Source: JAICMB01 sp035295125
GTDB lineage: Bacteria; Acidobacteriota; Terriglobia; Bryobacterales; Bryobacteraceae
DNA length: 64,000 nt
Assembly (NCBI GenBank): GCA_035295125.1
Contig: DATGJP010000012.1
Coordinates: 1-64,000 of the forward strand
Direction: 5' to 3'
The position numbers and the translations under genes are program-made. Under the pieces are notes generated by a model, which ran no database searches, had not been told where the DNA came from, and saw only the letters and a list, made by a program, of their open reading frames with translations. This document shows positions 1 to 8,676 of this stretch, in pieces; within the stretch, counting starts at the first letter, position 1; the number at the start of each line of letters is the position of its first letter.

Positions 1-178
1 GCGTAGGCCCCAATTTCTCCGACTTCGCATCACAGGCACTGTCGACCACGAAGCCGCAGAAATTCAAGCCCTCTCTTTCCAGTGCCCTACTGTACTGCAA
101 TGCTTAGCCGAGAATACGTCAAAAAGGGCCAAACTCCAGGGGGCGGATTGAAAATCCGCCGCAGGATGCAATTCTGCC
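1..178. other. Left edge, no gene called
   Basis: No convincing gene is visible. Two plus-strand frames stay open from the left edge: one stops near 110, the other near 168. Either could be the C-terminal tail of a gene that starts outside the window, but neither tail shows a recognisable motif. The last 40 bases hold a short palindrome, listed separately. Confidence 0.4.
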
Positions 179-180
179 TT
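142..180. repeat. Dispersed palindromic repeat, 'CCGCCGCAG...GCCTTAC' type
   Basis: GGCGGATT (142-149) and AATCCGCC (153-160) form a perfect 8-bp stem with a 3-nt loop. The right arm is followed by CCGCAGGATGC and then GCCTTAC. A near copy lies inside the inverted-repeat element at 58413-58440, where GGCGGGTTT/AAACCCGCC is followed by CCGCAG and GCCTTAC. Two related copies outside genes suggest a dispersed REP-like family. Confidence 0.55.
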
Positions 181-625
181 ACACGGCGGGATGCGGTTTT
201 TCCCAGATGCGGGGCTGATGCTTGCGGTCGCGTTCTTCGACGCGATCGTACATGTGGAGGTCGCAGGTGGTGCCGAGGCCTTCGTTGTACAGGCTGATGA
301 GGCCCAGACCCTCGCGCAGATCTTCTTGAAACGCGTGCAGCGCATTCAACTGGTCGGCGAGCGCCGGGCGGCGGATTCCCTTGTCGGTGACGAAGAACAT
401 CTGGTAGCCGCCGTGCATCAGGAGACCGATGTCTTTGCCGATGCCGAGGCCTTCCTTCTCGATGTGGGGCAGGTGTCCCGGGACGTCGGCGACAATAGCA
501 GCCAAGCCATCACGCAGCACGCGGGTTTTGCCGCCTTCGTTCTGCGTTGAGAATTTGTACTTCTTCAGATTCTCGATGCGTTCCTGGAACGAGGGCTCGT
601 GTAGCTTTTCTCGACGAAAGAACAT
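179..625 (-). CDS. Conserved hypothetical protein, 148 aa
   Basis: Soluble 148-residue protein with no signal peptide or membrane segment, beginning MFFRREKLHEPSFQERIENL. I recognise no catalytic motif. The middle is rich in Gly and hydrophobic residues ('IGLLMHGGYQMFFVTDKGIRRPALADQLNALHAF'-like, a possible compact alpha/beta domain). The start is well supported: on the minus strand AGGGGA lies 5-6 nt before the ATG. It is transcribed divergently from the glycerol kinase gene, with only about 29 bp between the two starts, so both promoters sit in or overlap that gap. Function unknown. Confidence 0.7.
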   Translation of the reverse strand: MFFRREKLHEPSFQERIENLKKYKFSTQNEGGKTRVLRDGLAAIVADVPGHLPHIEKEGLGIGKDIGLLMHGGYQMFFVTDKGIRRPALADQLNALHAFQEDLREGLGLISLYNEGLGTTCDLHMYDRVEERDRKHQPRIWEKPHPAV

Positions 626-642
626 TCAATCCCCTAAGCTTC

Positions 643-648
643 TATAAT
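643..648 (+). promoter_or_regulatory. -10 element for glpK, leaderless arrangement
   Basis: A perfect TATAAT ends 6 nt before the GTG at 655, so the expected transcription start coincides with the start codon. No good TTGACA-like -35 is visible 16-18 bp upstream, and no Shine-Dalgarno precedes the GTG. Confidence 0.5.
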
Positions 649-654
649 GCCAGA

Positions 655-2157
655 GTGCCATTCATCCTGTCGTTAGACGAAGGAACGACGAGCGCGCGCG
701 CGGCGCTCTACGATGCCGAGGGCCGCCGCCTGGCGATGCAATCGGCGCCCATCGAATGCCGTTTTCCGCAACCGGGGTGGGTTGAACAGGACCCGGAAAC
801 GATTTGGACCGCGCAGTTGGAATCGGCGCGCAACACTCTGGCTGGAGCCGGATCGGCGGCTTCGTCGATCACTGCCATTGGGATCACGAACCAGCGTGAG
901 ACCACGATTGTGTGGGAACGCACAACGGGGAAACCGGTGGCGCCGGCGATTGTTTGGCAGTGCCGGCGAACCGCGGAGTACTGCTCGCAGCTTGCGGCGT
1001 CGCGCGATGCGGAGACGATCACCGCGAAGACAGGGCTCGTCATCGACGCGTACTTTTCGGGCAGCAAAATCCGGTGGATTCTCGAAAACGTGCCGGACGC
1101 GCGGTCGAAGGCCCGGAACGGCGACCTGCTCTTCGGAAATGTGGACACCTGGTTGATCTGGAAGCTCACCAACGGCGCGGTTCATGCGACCGATCCGTCG
1201 AACGCGTCGCGGACCATGCTGATGGATCTCACGTCGGGCTACTGGGACCAGGAGCTGTTGCGAATTTTCGATATACCAGCGAGCATGCTGCCGCGGATCG
1301 TGCCGTCGAGCTCGGTGATTGGAGTTGCCGCGGCGAGCCACCTGGGCGCCGAGATTCCCATTGCGGGCATTGCAGGCGATCAGCAGGCGGCGCTCTTCGG
1401 GCAGGCGTGTTTCCGTCCTGGGCTGTCGAAGAATACTTATGGCACGGGATGCTTCGCCCTGATGCATACCGACGGGCATCGGCCTGTATCGCGCCATAAA
1501 CTGCTCGCCACACGGGCGGCGTCGACTAATCACCACGCGCAGTTTGCAGTAGAGGGCAGCGTGTTCATTGCGGGTGCGGTGGTGCAGTGGCTACGCGATA
1601 AGTTGGGCGCAATCGGCGCGGCGGCGGAATCGGAGGCGGTTGCAACATCCGTTCCGGACACCGGCGGCGTATATTTTGTACCGGCGTTCGTTGGACTTGG
1701 CGCGCCGCACTGGGACCCGAATGCGCGCGGCATGATCAGCGGCATCACGGCGGCCACTACACGCGCGCATATCGTGCGGGCGGGGTTGGAGGCAATCTGT
1801 TATCAGACACGAGAACTGGTGGAGGCCATGGAGGCGGATAGCGGCGAGCAACTGAAAGAGCTTCGTGTGGACGGCGGCGCTGCTGTCAACGACCTGCTGA
1901 TGCAGTTCCAGGCCGATATCCTCGGCAAACGCATCGTGCGGCCGGCGGATATCGAGACGACCGCGCTGGGTGCGGCGTACCTGGCCGGGTTAGCGACGGG
2001 ATTCTATAAAGATCTCGGGGAGATCGAGGGATTCTGGCGGGCCGAGCGTGTGTTCGAGCCGAGCATGGCGGCCGATCAGCGGGAGCAGTTGTATCAGGGA
2101 TGGCGCGAAGCTGTGGCTCGCTGCCGTTTTGAGCCGGGGAAGGCCGTATGCGCTTAG
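655..2157 (+). CDS. glpK: Glycerol kinase
   Basis: 500 residues from the GTG at 655, the usual length for GlpK, which makes glycerol-3-phosphate from glycerol and ATP in the cytosol. FGGY-family landmarks appear in order: the phosphate-binding start ILSLDEGTTSARA, AIGITNQRET followed by WQCRRTA, the IAGDQQAALFGQ and NTYGTGCF segments of the second lobe, GLGAPHWDPNARG, and the LRVDGGAAVNDLLMQFQADI signature near the C-terminus. The open frame extends upstream to 547, but those extra residues do not look like GlpK, and TATAAT lies 6 nt before 655. No glpF or glpD is adjacent. A terminator-like palindrome begins 10 nt after the stop. Confidence 0.95.
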   Translation: MPFILSLDEGTTSARAALYDAEGRRLAMQSAPIECRFPQPGWVEQDPETIWTAQLESARNTLAGAGSAASSITAIGITNQRETTIVWERTTGKPVAPAIVWQCRRTAEYCSQLAASRDAETITAKTGLVIDAYFSGSKIRWILENVPDARSKARNGDLLFGNVDTWLIWKLTNGAVHATDPSNASRTMLMDLTSGYWDQELLRIFDIPASMLPRIVPSSSVIGVAAASHLGAEIPIAGIAGDQQAALFGQACFRPGLSKNTYGTGCFALMHTDGHRPVSRHKLLATRAASTNHHAQFAVEGSVFIAGAVVQWLRDKLGAIGAAAESEAVATSVPDTGGVYFVPAFVGLGAPHWDPNARGMISGITAATTRAHIVRAGLEAICYQTRELVEAMEADSGEQLKELRVDGGAAVNDLLMQFQADILGKRIVRPADIETTALGAAYLAGLATGFYKDLGEIEGFWRAERVFEPSMAADQREQLYQGWREAVARCRFEPGKAVCA

Positions 2158-3557
2158 TCACCCGTGCGCAGGCGAGACCGCCTGCGTCACTTTTTAGGCT
2201 TGTCGTAGCTTCCATGTTTTTCACGCTGGCCTGGGCGCAGAGCCCGGACCAACAGCTCGCGCGCGACATTTTCAAGCAGCTCATCGACATCAACACAACG
2301 GATTCGGTGGGCGACAACACGCGGGCCGCGGAGGCTATGGCGGCACGATTTCGGGCGGGCGGATTTCCGGATTCTGACATCCACGTGTTCGGCCCGGAGC
2401 CGCGCAAGGGTAACGTCGTGGTCCGCATACACGGGACGGGCGCCGGGCGGCCGATTTTGTTTATCGGTCACCTCGACGTGGTCGAAGCGAAACGCACCGA
2501 CTGGTCGTTTGACCCGTTCCAGTTCCGCGAAATGGACGGCTATTTCTACGGACGCGGAACGCAGGACATGAAGGGCGACGACGCGGTGCTGGTGACGACG
2601 TTTCTGCGTTTGAAGCGCGAGGGTTTTCAACCGCCGCGCGATTTGATCCTGGCGCTCACGTCGGATGAGGAGGGCGGCAACGCGAATGGCGTCAATTGGC
2701 TGCTGCAGAACCATCGCGATCTGGTGGACGCCGAGTTTTGCATCAATTCCGACGCGGGCGGTGGCGATATCAAGAACGGCCGGCATGTCTTCATGGGGCT
2801 GCAGGCTGCGGAGAAGGTCTTTCTCAGCTTTAAGCTTGAGGTCACGAATTCGGGCGGGCACAGTTCGCTTCCGACGAAAGACAATGCCATTTATCACCTG
2901 GCGGAGGGGCTGTCGCGGCTGGCGCAATTCGATTTTCCGGTACACCTGTTCGATGTCACGCGGGCGTATTTTGAGCGGCGGGCGCAGTTCGTCGATGGGC
3001 AGACTGCTTCCGATATGAAGAACATCGTTGGGAAGCCAAACGACGCAGGGGTGGTGGGCCGCTTATCGGCGTCGCCGCTTTATAATGCGCTGCTGCGCAC
3101 CACGTGTGTCGCGACCATGCTTTCCGGAGGGCATGCAGAGAACGCACTGCCGCAAACGGCGACGGCAGTTGTGAATTGCCGGGTGCTTCCGGTCGACAAG
3201 CCTGCCGAAGTCGAAGCGACTCTGAAGCGAGTGCTGGCGGATCCGAAAATCAACATCACCGTGATGACCGCGGCGAAGACCAGCGAATTCGCTCCGCTCA
3301 ATCCCAAGGTGGTCGCCGCCGTGAGTTCCGCGACGACGAAACATTGGCCGGGTTTGCAGGTGATTCCCTTGATGGAAACAGGCGCGACGGATGGCGTTTA
3401 CACGCGCGTCGCCGGCCTTCCGACGTATGGCGTCAGCGGAATGTTTAACGATGAGGACGACATCCGGGCGCACGGCCGCGATGAGCGCATTCTGGTGAAG
3501 TCGTTTTACGACGCGGTTGATTTTATGTACGACTTCGTTCGGGATTTGCTGAAGTGA
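2148..3557 (+). CDS. Exported M20-family metallopeptidase
   Basis: 469 residues, zinc-dependent M20/M25/M40 peptidase type (dipeptidase or carboxypeptidase-like). Metal-site motifs are visible: GHLDVV, the GRGTQDMKG segment with its bridging Asp, TSDEEGG with the catalytic and bridging Glu pair, and INSDAGGG. The GGHSSLP stretch opens the lid domain, and a late His lies in DIRAHGRDER. From the ATG at 2148 the N-terminus reads as a Sec signal: basic MRLVTRAQAR, a hydrophobic run LVVASMFFTLAWA, then Gln. The alternative ATG at 2214 would leave too short a signal. The 2148 start overlaps glpK by 10 nt, and the signal's basic region is encoded by a dispersed palindrome (2167-2186). Substrate unknown; probably periplasmic. 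Confidence 0.85.
   Translation: MRLVTRAQARPPASLFRLVVASMFFTLAWAQSPDQQLARDIFKQLIDINTTDSVGDNTRAAEAMAARFRAGGFPDSDIHVFGPEPRKGNVVVRIHGTGAGRPILFIGHLDVVEAKRTDWSFDPFQFREMDGYFYGRGTQDMKGDDAVLVTTFLRLKREGFQPPRDLILALTSDEEGGNANGVNWLLQNHRDLVDAEFCINSDAGGGDIKNGRHVFMGLQAAEKVFLSFKLEVTNSGGHSSLPTKDNAIYHLAEGLSRLAQFDFPVHLFDVTRAYFERRAQFVDGQTASDMKNIVGKPNDAGVVGRLSASPLYNALLRTTCVATMLSGGHAENALPQTATAVVNCRVLPVDKPAEVEATLKRVLADPKINITVMTAAKTSEFAPLNPKVVAAVSSATTKHWPGLQVIPLMETGATDGVYTRVAGLPTYGVSGMFNDEDDIRAHGRDERILVKSFYDAVDFMYDFVRDLLK
2167..2195 (+). terminator. Palindrome plus T-run after glpK (dispersed repeat copy)
   Basis: CGCAGGCG (2167-2174) pairs perfectly with CGCCTGCG (2179-2186) around a 4-nt loop, followed by TCAC and then TTTTT (2191-2195). 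This fits an intrinsic terminator just after the glpK stop at 2157. It also belongs to the GCAGGCG/CGCCTGC repeat family seen near 12.34, 23.95 and 51.02 kb. It lies inside the start region of the M20 peptidase gene. Confidence 0.5.
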
Positions 3558-3586
3558 GCCGCTAGCTCGCTCGAATTGCTTTCCTA

Positions 3587-3615
3587 TTGCACTTCGACAA
3601 GAGATCAGTTATGAT
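3587..3615 (+). promoter_or_regulatory. Sigma-70 type promoter for the ADOP permease
   Basis: TTGCAC (3587-3592), a 17-bp spacer, then TATGAT (3610-3615). Transcription should begin near 3622, giving a 5' leader of about 44 nt before the permease ATG at 3666. Confidence 0.65.
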
Positions 3616-3645
3616 TCTTCCTGTAGAAGTGAAAAGGGAGAGCGC

Positions 3646-3672
3646 GTGGCCTGCCGCACTATCGCATGCTGA
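3646..3672 (+). CDS. Possible 8-codon upstream mini-cistron
   Basis: A GTG at 3646 lies 5-6 nt after a strong AAAGGGAG ribosome-binding site. It would encode only 8 residues (fMet-A-C-R-T-I-A-C) before TGA at 3670-3672. That stop overlaps the permease start at 3666 (ATGCTGA). The permease ATG itself has no ribosome-binding site at normal spacing, so translation could reach it by coupling. It may equally be chance, with the AAAGGGAG used over a long spacing. Confidence 0.3.
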   Translation: MACRTIAC

Positions 3673-6359
3673 GTGACTTTTCATTCCGATTGCGTTCCTT
3701 GCTCCGCCGAACCAGCGTCGAGTCGGACCTTGACGAGGAGCTTCGCTTTCACTTCGAACAACAAGTCGTGAAAGGCGTTCGTTCCGGCCTATCGCGCCAT
3801 GAGGCCCTGCGAAACGCCCGCATAATTTTCGGCGGAATCGATCAGGTGAAGGAGGAGTGCCGCGCGGCACGCGGAGTGACGCTCATGGAAACTCTACTAC
3901 AGGACGTTCGTTACGGCTTGCGTACGCTGCGGCAGAAGCCCACGTTTACGATTGTTGCCATTCTGACGCTGGCGTTGGGCGTGGGGGCGAATGCCGCGAT
4001 TTTCAGTGTCGTCGACGCGGTCCTGTTGCGCTCTCTTCCGTTTCCCGAGTCTGCGCGCCTGGTGAAAGTGCTCTTCAGCACGCCCGGCACAGGGATGCAT
4101 GGCGTCTTGTACTCGGTCCCCGAGCTGGAGGATCTCCGAAATCGTGCGGGTGTCTTTGATTATGTGTCCGGTATTGAGCGAGGCAGCATAAACTTCACGG
4201 GAGGCTCGCAGCCGGAACGTCTCGAGATGCTCACATCGAGCGCTAATTATTTCTCGATGCTGGGCGCGACTCCGCAAATTGGCCGCCTGTTTGGCCCGCA
4301 GGACGTCACGCCCGGCTACTCGCCCTCCGCCGTGATCAGCGACAGTCTTTGGCGGCGCGATTTCGCCGCCGATCCGGGCGTTCTCGGCCGGACGATTCGT
4401 CTGGACAACGGCGCCTACACCATCGTTGGCGTTTTACGCCCCGATTTCTACAATCCCGGGCGGGCCTCCGCGCATGCGGTGGACGTCTTTCTTGCCTCAG
4501 GCTACATGGCCGATTCGGATCCCAAACCGACGCGCGCGGCGCGCTCCTTTCCAGGGACCTTCGCTCGAATAAAAGCGGGAATCTCCATTGAGCAGGCGCA
4601 GGCGAGGCTTACGGCGCTGGCTGCAGAAATCCGCCGCGACTTTCCGGCCGATTATCCTCCCCAGCAGCAGTGGACCATTGAAATTGTGCCCCTGCAGGAG
4701 AGTATCGTCGGCAAGATTCGTTCGACACTCCTGGTCCTACAGGGTGCGGTCATTCTTATCGTGTTCATCGTGTCACTGAACATCGCCAACCTGCTGCTCG
4801 CGCGCGCCTCAGGACGGCAACATGAAATGGCGATACGTTTGGCTCTGGGAGCGGGCCACGGGCGCATCGTACGGCAGATGTTAACGGAATCCATCCTTCT
4901 GTCCCTGATTGGCGGGACCGCCGGAGTGGGTCTGGCTCTTGTTCTGCTGCGGCTCACGCCTCAATTCACTGCTTCAAGCATTCCGCGATTCGGTGAGGTT
5001 AACGTCGATTGGACGGTGTTAGGGTTTGCGCTGCTCGTTTCCATTCTGACCGGGCTCCTGTTCGGTCTTGCGCCGGCGATTCATGCCTCGAGGACGGGTC
5101 TCTCGCCTGCAACACGCGAAGGAGGCCGGGGTTCGGGCTACGGCGTAAAAACCGGGCGCTTGCGGGATCTTCTCGTCGTTTCCGAGCTGGCTATGGCTGT
5201 TGTATTGATGATCGGCGCCGGCTTGTTGTTGAAGACGTTTCGCGAGTTGCTTACGGAGAACCCCGGATTTAATCCGACACAGGTTGTTACGGCCAGCGCC
5301 AATCTTCCCTTTCCCGCAGACCCGGCGCTGGATCCGTATCAAACGATCGGAAAGCAGACCGTTTTCTATCGTGAACTGGGGCGCCGTCTGAAGGCCATTC
5401 CGGGCGTGACACTGGCCGGCTTCGTCTCCGATCTGCCCGTTACGCGCAACGGATTCATCTTCGGGCTGCGTCTCGAAGATCGTCCTTCCAATTCCGGAGA
5501 GGATTTACACGCGAAGAGCATCATCATTAGCCCCGACTACTTCAGGGTGATGCAGACTCCTCTTGTGCGCGGACGGTTTTTCACTGAAGGCGATCAGGAT
5601 GGCAAACCTCGTGTTGCGATCGTCGACGAGTCCACGGCACGCCGTTATTGGAGCGACAGGGATGCGTTGGGCCGGCGGATCCGGATGGGCCAGGGCGAAT
5701 GGATGACGATTGTGGGCATCGTCGGTGACATCAAGCAGGATGGACTCGATGTCACCGGGGTTCCTCATGTCTTCGTACCCATCTATCAGAAATGGGACGT
5801 GCAGGAAGGGTACGTCTTTCGCGATTTTACGATGGTGATGCGAACGTCGCTTCCCGCCAGGGCTCTCGACGCGCAAATTCGACGCGCCGTGCTCAGCGTC
5901 GATTCAAACTTACCGGTTTATGACGTGGCGTCCATGAACGAAGTTCTGGACCGCTCGCTGGCGGCTCGCCGCATTTCCGCGCAACTGGTAGGCGGATTCG
6001 CGGTGCTGTCGCTGCTATTGGCCTCTATCGGAATCTACGGCGTTTTGGGTTATATTGTCGGGCAACGGTCGCGCGAGATCGGCCTGCGCATGGCGTTAGG
6101 AGCGTCGCGGGGCGAGATCCTCAAGATGATCCTGAAAAGGGGCGCGATTCTTGCCGGCGCCGGAGTGATCGCCGGCATGGTTCTATCGGTAGCAGTTGCC
6201 TCGATGATGTCGAGCCTGCTGTACGGCGTGAAGCCTCACGATCCTGCCGTTTTCGTTTCCGTGCCGCTGGTCTTGCTGTGGGTGGCCCTTCTGGCCAGCT
6301 ACTTGCCGGCCCGCCGCGCGACGAAAGTCGACCCGATGTTTGCGCTTCGCGAAGCTTAG
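3666..6359 (+). CDS. ADOP-family MacB/FtsX-like permease
   Basis: 897 residues with the layout of the 'acidobacterial duplicated orphan permease' family (TIGR03434). Residues 1-70 form the charged prefix domain (RLRSLLRR..ESDLDEELRFHFE). After the linker QDVRYGLRTLRQKPTFT, the first membrane helix is IVAILTLALGVGANAAIFSV. A periplasmic MacB_PCD domain runs from about 125 to 330, and three helices (about 360-530) carry the FtsX motif ARASGRQHEMAIRLALGAGHGRI. A second periplasmic domain follows. The final FtsX block includes GQRSREIGLRMALGASRGEI and ends PARRATKVDPMFALREA. No ABC ATPase or membrane-fusion gene is adjacent, as usual for this group. Its substrate and partner ATPase are unknown. 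Confidence 0.92.
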   Translation: MLSDFSFRLRSLLRRTSVESDLDEELRFHFEQQVVKGVRSGLSRHEALRNARIIFGGIDQVKEECRAARGVTLMETLLQDVRYGLRTLRQKPTFTIVAILTLALGVGANAAIFSVVDAVLLRSLPFPESARLVKVLFSTPGTGMHGVLYSVPELEDLRNRAGVFDYVSGIERGSINFTGGSQPERLEMLTSSANYFSMLGATPQIGRLFGPQDVTPGYSPSAVISDSLWRRDFAADPGVLGRTIRLDNGAYTIVGVLRPDFYNPGRASAHAVDVFLASGYMADSDPKPTRAARSFPGTFARIKAGISIEQAQARLTALAAEIRRDFPADYPPQQQWTIEIVPLQESIVGKIRSTLLVLQGAVILIVFIVSLNIANLLLARASGRQHEMAIRLALGAGHGRIVRQMLTESILLSLIGGTAGVGLALVLLRLTPQFTASSIPRFGEVNVDWTVLGFALLVSILTGLLFGLAPAIHASRTGLSPATREGGRGSGYGVKTGRLRDLLVVSELAMAVVLMIGAGLLLKTFRELLTENPGFNPTQVVTASANLPFPADPALDPYQTIGKQTVFYRELGRRLKAIPGVTLAGFVSDLPVTRNGFIFGLRLEDRPSNSGEDLHAKSIIISPDYFRVMQTPLVRGRFFTEGDQDGKPRVAIVDESTARRYWSDRDALGRRIRMGQGEWMTIVGIVGDIKQDGLDVTGVPHVFVPIYQKWDVQEGYVFRDFTMVMRTSLPARALDAQIRRAVLSVDSNLPVYDVASMNEVLDRSLAARRISAQLVGGFAVLSLLLASIGIYGVLGYIVGQRSREIGLRMALGASRGEILKMILKRGAILAGAGVIAGMVLSVAVASMMSSLLYGVKPHDPAVFVSVPLVLLWVALLASYLPARRATKVDPMFALREA

Positions 6360-6374
6360 CCGGGCGAAGCCTCG

Positions 6375-7952
6375 TCAGGTGTTGGCGGCGGCCATTCCGC
6401 TAGAGGCCAGAAATCTCGGCGGGCGGCGGGCTTTAGTCGCCTGCTCGAAGCCATAAGCCAGCTTGAGCAGCACAGGCTCACTCCAGGCTCGGCCGAAGAA
6501 GGACAGGCCAACGGGAAGACCATGCGTGAATCCTGCCGGCACGGTGATGTGGGGATATCCAGCGACCGCGGCCGGCGTTGTGCAATCTCCGACGTCTTTG
6601 TCTCCGTCGATCCAGTCAATCAGCCACGCCGGACCTGAGGTTGGAGCTGCGATGGCATCCAGGTGGAACTGGTCCATCACGGCGTCGATGCCTTCTTCGC
6701 GCGAAAGGCGGCCGCACTCGGCGAGGGCTTTCTTGTAGGCGTCATCGGTGAGCGGGCCTTTCGCCTCGGCCATGATCATGATCTCCTGGCCGAAAACCGG
6801 CATCTCCTGATCACGGTTCTTCTCGTTGAAAGCGATCACGTCCGCGAGGGAGTGAACGGCCGAGGAGGGGCCGAGTCCTTCGAGGTAGGTATTGAGGTCC
6901 GCCTTGAACTCGTAAAGCATCACTTCGAATTCGGCGTCGCGATATTTGCCGTGAGAGGGCATGTCGGCGGGATCGATCACTTCCGCGCCCTGGCGGCGCA
7001 GTGTCAGGATGCAATCTTCAATGACGCGGTCGGCTTTGGGGCTCGCGCCGAAGAACTTGCGCGCGATCCCGATGCGGGCGCCGCGGAGACCGTTGGGGTC
7101 GAGGTATTGTGTGTAGTCGTCGGCGCGGTGACCTTCGCCGGTTCGCGTAACCGGATCGCGCGGGTCGGCCCCAGCCAGCACGCCAAGCAGGACGGCGGCG
7201 TCGCGGACGTTGCGCGCCATGGGTCCGGCGGTGTCCTGGGTGTGGGAAATCGGAATAATTCCGGAGCGGCTCACGAGACCGATGGTGGGCTTGATTCCGA
7301 CCAGGCCGTTGACGGCGGATGGCGAGGTGACGGAGCCGTCGGTTTCAGTGCCGACCGCGACGGCGCAAAGGTTGGAGGCAACAGCGGCGCCCGAGCCGGA
7401 GCTGGAGCCGGACGGATTGCGGTCGAGCGCGTAGGGGTTGTGCGTTTGACCGCCGCGACCGCTCCAGCCGCTTACGGAATTCGTGGAGCGAAAGTTGGCC
7501 CATTCGCTGAGGTTTGTTTTGCCGAAGATCACGGCTCCCGCGGCGCGGAGGCGTTCGACGATGAAGGCGTCGCGCGCCGGTTTGGATTCGGCCAACGCGA
7601 GCGAGCCGGCGCTGTTCTTCATACGGTCGTGCGTATCGATGTTGTCCTTGATGAGGACCGGAATTCCGTGCAGTGGTCCGCGGGGGCCTTTTTCTTTTCG
7701 CTCCCGGTCGAGGGCGGCGGCAATCGCGTCGGCCTCGGGGTTCAGCTCGATGATGGCGTTGATTTTGGGCCCGGCTTTGTCGATGGCGGCGATTCGCGCG
7801 GTGTATTTCTGGACCAGCGAGCGAGCCGTGAAGCGGCCTGACTTCATGCCCGCGGTCAGCGTCGCGATGTCGATTTCTTCGAGCTCGAACCGCGGGGTTG
7901 TGGCGGCGAAGGCGGTTCCAGCAGCGGCTTGGATGAAGGCGCGGCGATGCAT
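6375..7952 (-). CDS. Exported amidase-signature hydrolase
   Basis: 525 residues from the ATG at 7952. The N-terminus MHRRAFIQAAAGTAFA resembles a Tat signal (RRxF). The amidase-signature core has the Ser-cisSer-Lys triad: Lys in PVLIKDNID, then the Gly/Ser-rich block NPSGSSSGSGAAVASN and TETDGSVTSPSAVNG. GKTNLSEWANFR and HTQDTAGPMARNVRDAAVLL are also typical. Amidases of this class hydrolyse amides or act as glutamyl-amidase relatives; the leader argues against the cytosolic GatA role. The reading frame continues upstream to 8027, but those residues do not look like a leader. It converges with the ADOP gene, 15 bp apart. Confidence 0.88.
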   Translation of the reverse strand: MHRRAFIQAAAGTAFAATTPRFELEEIDIATLTAGMKSGRFTARSLVQKYTARIAAIDKAGPKINAIIELNPEADAIAAALDRERKEKGPRGPLHGIPVLIKDNIDTHDRMKNSAGSLALAESKPARDAFIVERLRAAGAVIFGKTNLSEWANFRSTNSVSGWSGRGGQTHNPYALDRNPSGSSSGSGAAVASNLCAVAVGTETDGSVTSPSAVNGLVGIKPTIGLVSRSGIIPISHTQDTAGPMARNVRDAAVLLGVLAGADPRDPVTRTGEGHRADDYTQYLDPNGLRGARIGIARKFFGASPKADRVIEDCILTLRRQGAEVIDPADMPSHGKYRDAEFEVMLYEFKADLNTYLEGLGPSSAVHSLADVIAFNEKNRDQEMPVFGQEIMIMAEAKGPLTDDAYKKALAECGRLSREEGIDAVMDQFHLDAIAAPTSGPAWLIDWIDGDKDVGDCTTPAAVAGYPHITVPAGFTHGLPVGLSFFGRAWSEPVLLKLAYGFEQATKARRPPRFLASSGMAAANT

Positions 7953-8049
7953 TTCATGATTGTAACGGGACGTTCGATTACTATCCGGATGGGACCGCGG
8001 CGCCACCCGGCAAGTCCAACAAGGCACAGCTCTCGTTCAATGGCCGCGG

Positions 8050-8055
8050 TAAGAT
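8050..8055 (+). promoter_or_regulatory. -10-like TAAGAT, leaderless arrangement
   Basis: TAAGAT ends 6 nt before the GTG at 8062, the same spacing as at glpK. No Shine-Dalgarno precedes the GTG. No clear -35 was found. Confidence 0.4.
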
Positions 8056-8061
8056 CGGATT

Positions 8062-8283
8062 GTGAGAGCCCTGGACGGCACGCGCATTACCATCGAGCCC
8101 GGAAAGCGCTCCGGCCAGCCCTGCATTAGGGGCCTGCGGATAACCGTCTGGGACGTTCTCGGCTGGCTGGCCTCCGGCAAGACTGAAGACCAGATCATCG
8201 AGGATTATCCCGAGTTGGAGAAGGATGACTTCCGCGCGGTATATGAATACGCTGCCCGGGTGGGGCGGCGCGTTGCTCTGTGA
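8062..8283 (+). CDS. DUF433-family antitoxin
   Basis: 73 residues with the DUF433 core: ITIEPGKRSGQPCIRGLRIT followed by WDVLGWLASGKTEDQIIEDYPEL, a small three-helix DNA-binding fold related to VapB-like antitoxins. The gene overlaps the next one as GTGA (8280-8283), so the two are translationally coupled. Family knowledge says such proteins bind and neutralise the partner PIN-like protein and repress their own promoter; the repression is inferred here. Start chosen at the GTG because the protein begins directly with the domain. Confidence 0.85.
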   Translation: MRALDGTRITIEPGKRSGQPCIRGLRITVWDVLGWLASGKTEDQIIEDYPELEKDDFRAVYEYAARVGRRVAL

Positions 8284-8615
8284 AGCTTCTGTTCGATGAG
8301 AACCTTTCCCGTCGACTAATTTCGCGCCTCGCGGACCTATTCCCAAACTCCTCCCATGTCGTGCTCGAAGGATTGCCGCAGAATCCGGACATCGTCGTTT
8401 GGGAGTACGCGAAAACGCGGGGGTTCGCGATTGTGACGGCAGACGCGGACTTCTACGAGCTCTCCACGACTTTCGGACCGCCTCCCAAGGTGATTTGGTT
8501 GCGCGGGTGCGATTATCCGACCGCTGTTGCTGAAGGGCTGATCCGCAACCAAGCAATTCGGATCGCCGAATTCCTTCAAAACGAAGATCAAGGCGTGCTG
8601 GTCCTAACGCCATAG
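8280..8615 (+). CDS. DUF5615-family PIN-like toxin
   Basis: 111 residues, a PIN-fold ribonuclease relative. Acidic active-site candidates are visible: MKLLFDENLS at the N-terminus (Asp6, Glu7), the IVTADADFYEL block in the middle, and the VIWLRGCDY strand. The first acidic strand followed by 'NLSRRL' and then 'VTADADF' is the hallmark of the DUF5615 group. The GTG start overlaps the antitoxin stop by 3 nt. A hairpin with a T-run ends the unit at 8653. Likely a type II toxin-antitoxin module; toxicity has not been shown for most members, and a housekeeping role is possible. Confidence 0.85.
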   Translation: MKLLFDENLSRRLISRLADLFPNSSHVVLEGLPQNPDIVVWEYAKTRGFAIVTADADFYELSTTFGPPPKVIWLRGCDYPTAVAEGLIRNQAIRIAEFLQNEDQGVLVLTP

Positions 8616-8631
8616 GGCAAACCGGTTGAGT

Positions 8632-8653
8632 GCGAGCCGAGTTGCTCGCTTTT
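8632..8653 (+). terminator. Intrinsic terminator after the TA pair
   Basis: GCGAGC (8632-8637) and GCTCGC (8644-8649) form a 6-bp stem with a 6-nt loop, followed by four T. It lies between the converging toxin and Nramp genes. Confidence 0.6.
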
Positions 8654-8676
8654 CCGTACATCGCGGCTCGAAGCGC

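Noticed and set aside
6663..7841. Plus-strand frame of 392 codons
   Set aside because: Antisense to the amidase gene; Gly/Val/Asp-rich translation without domains.
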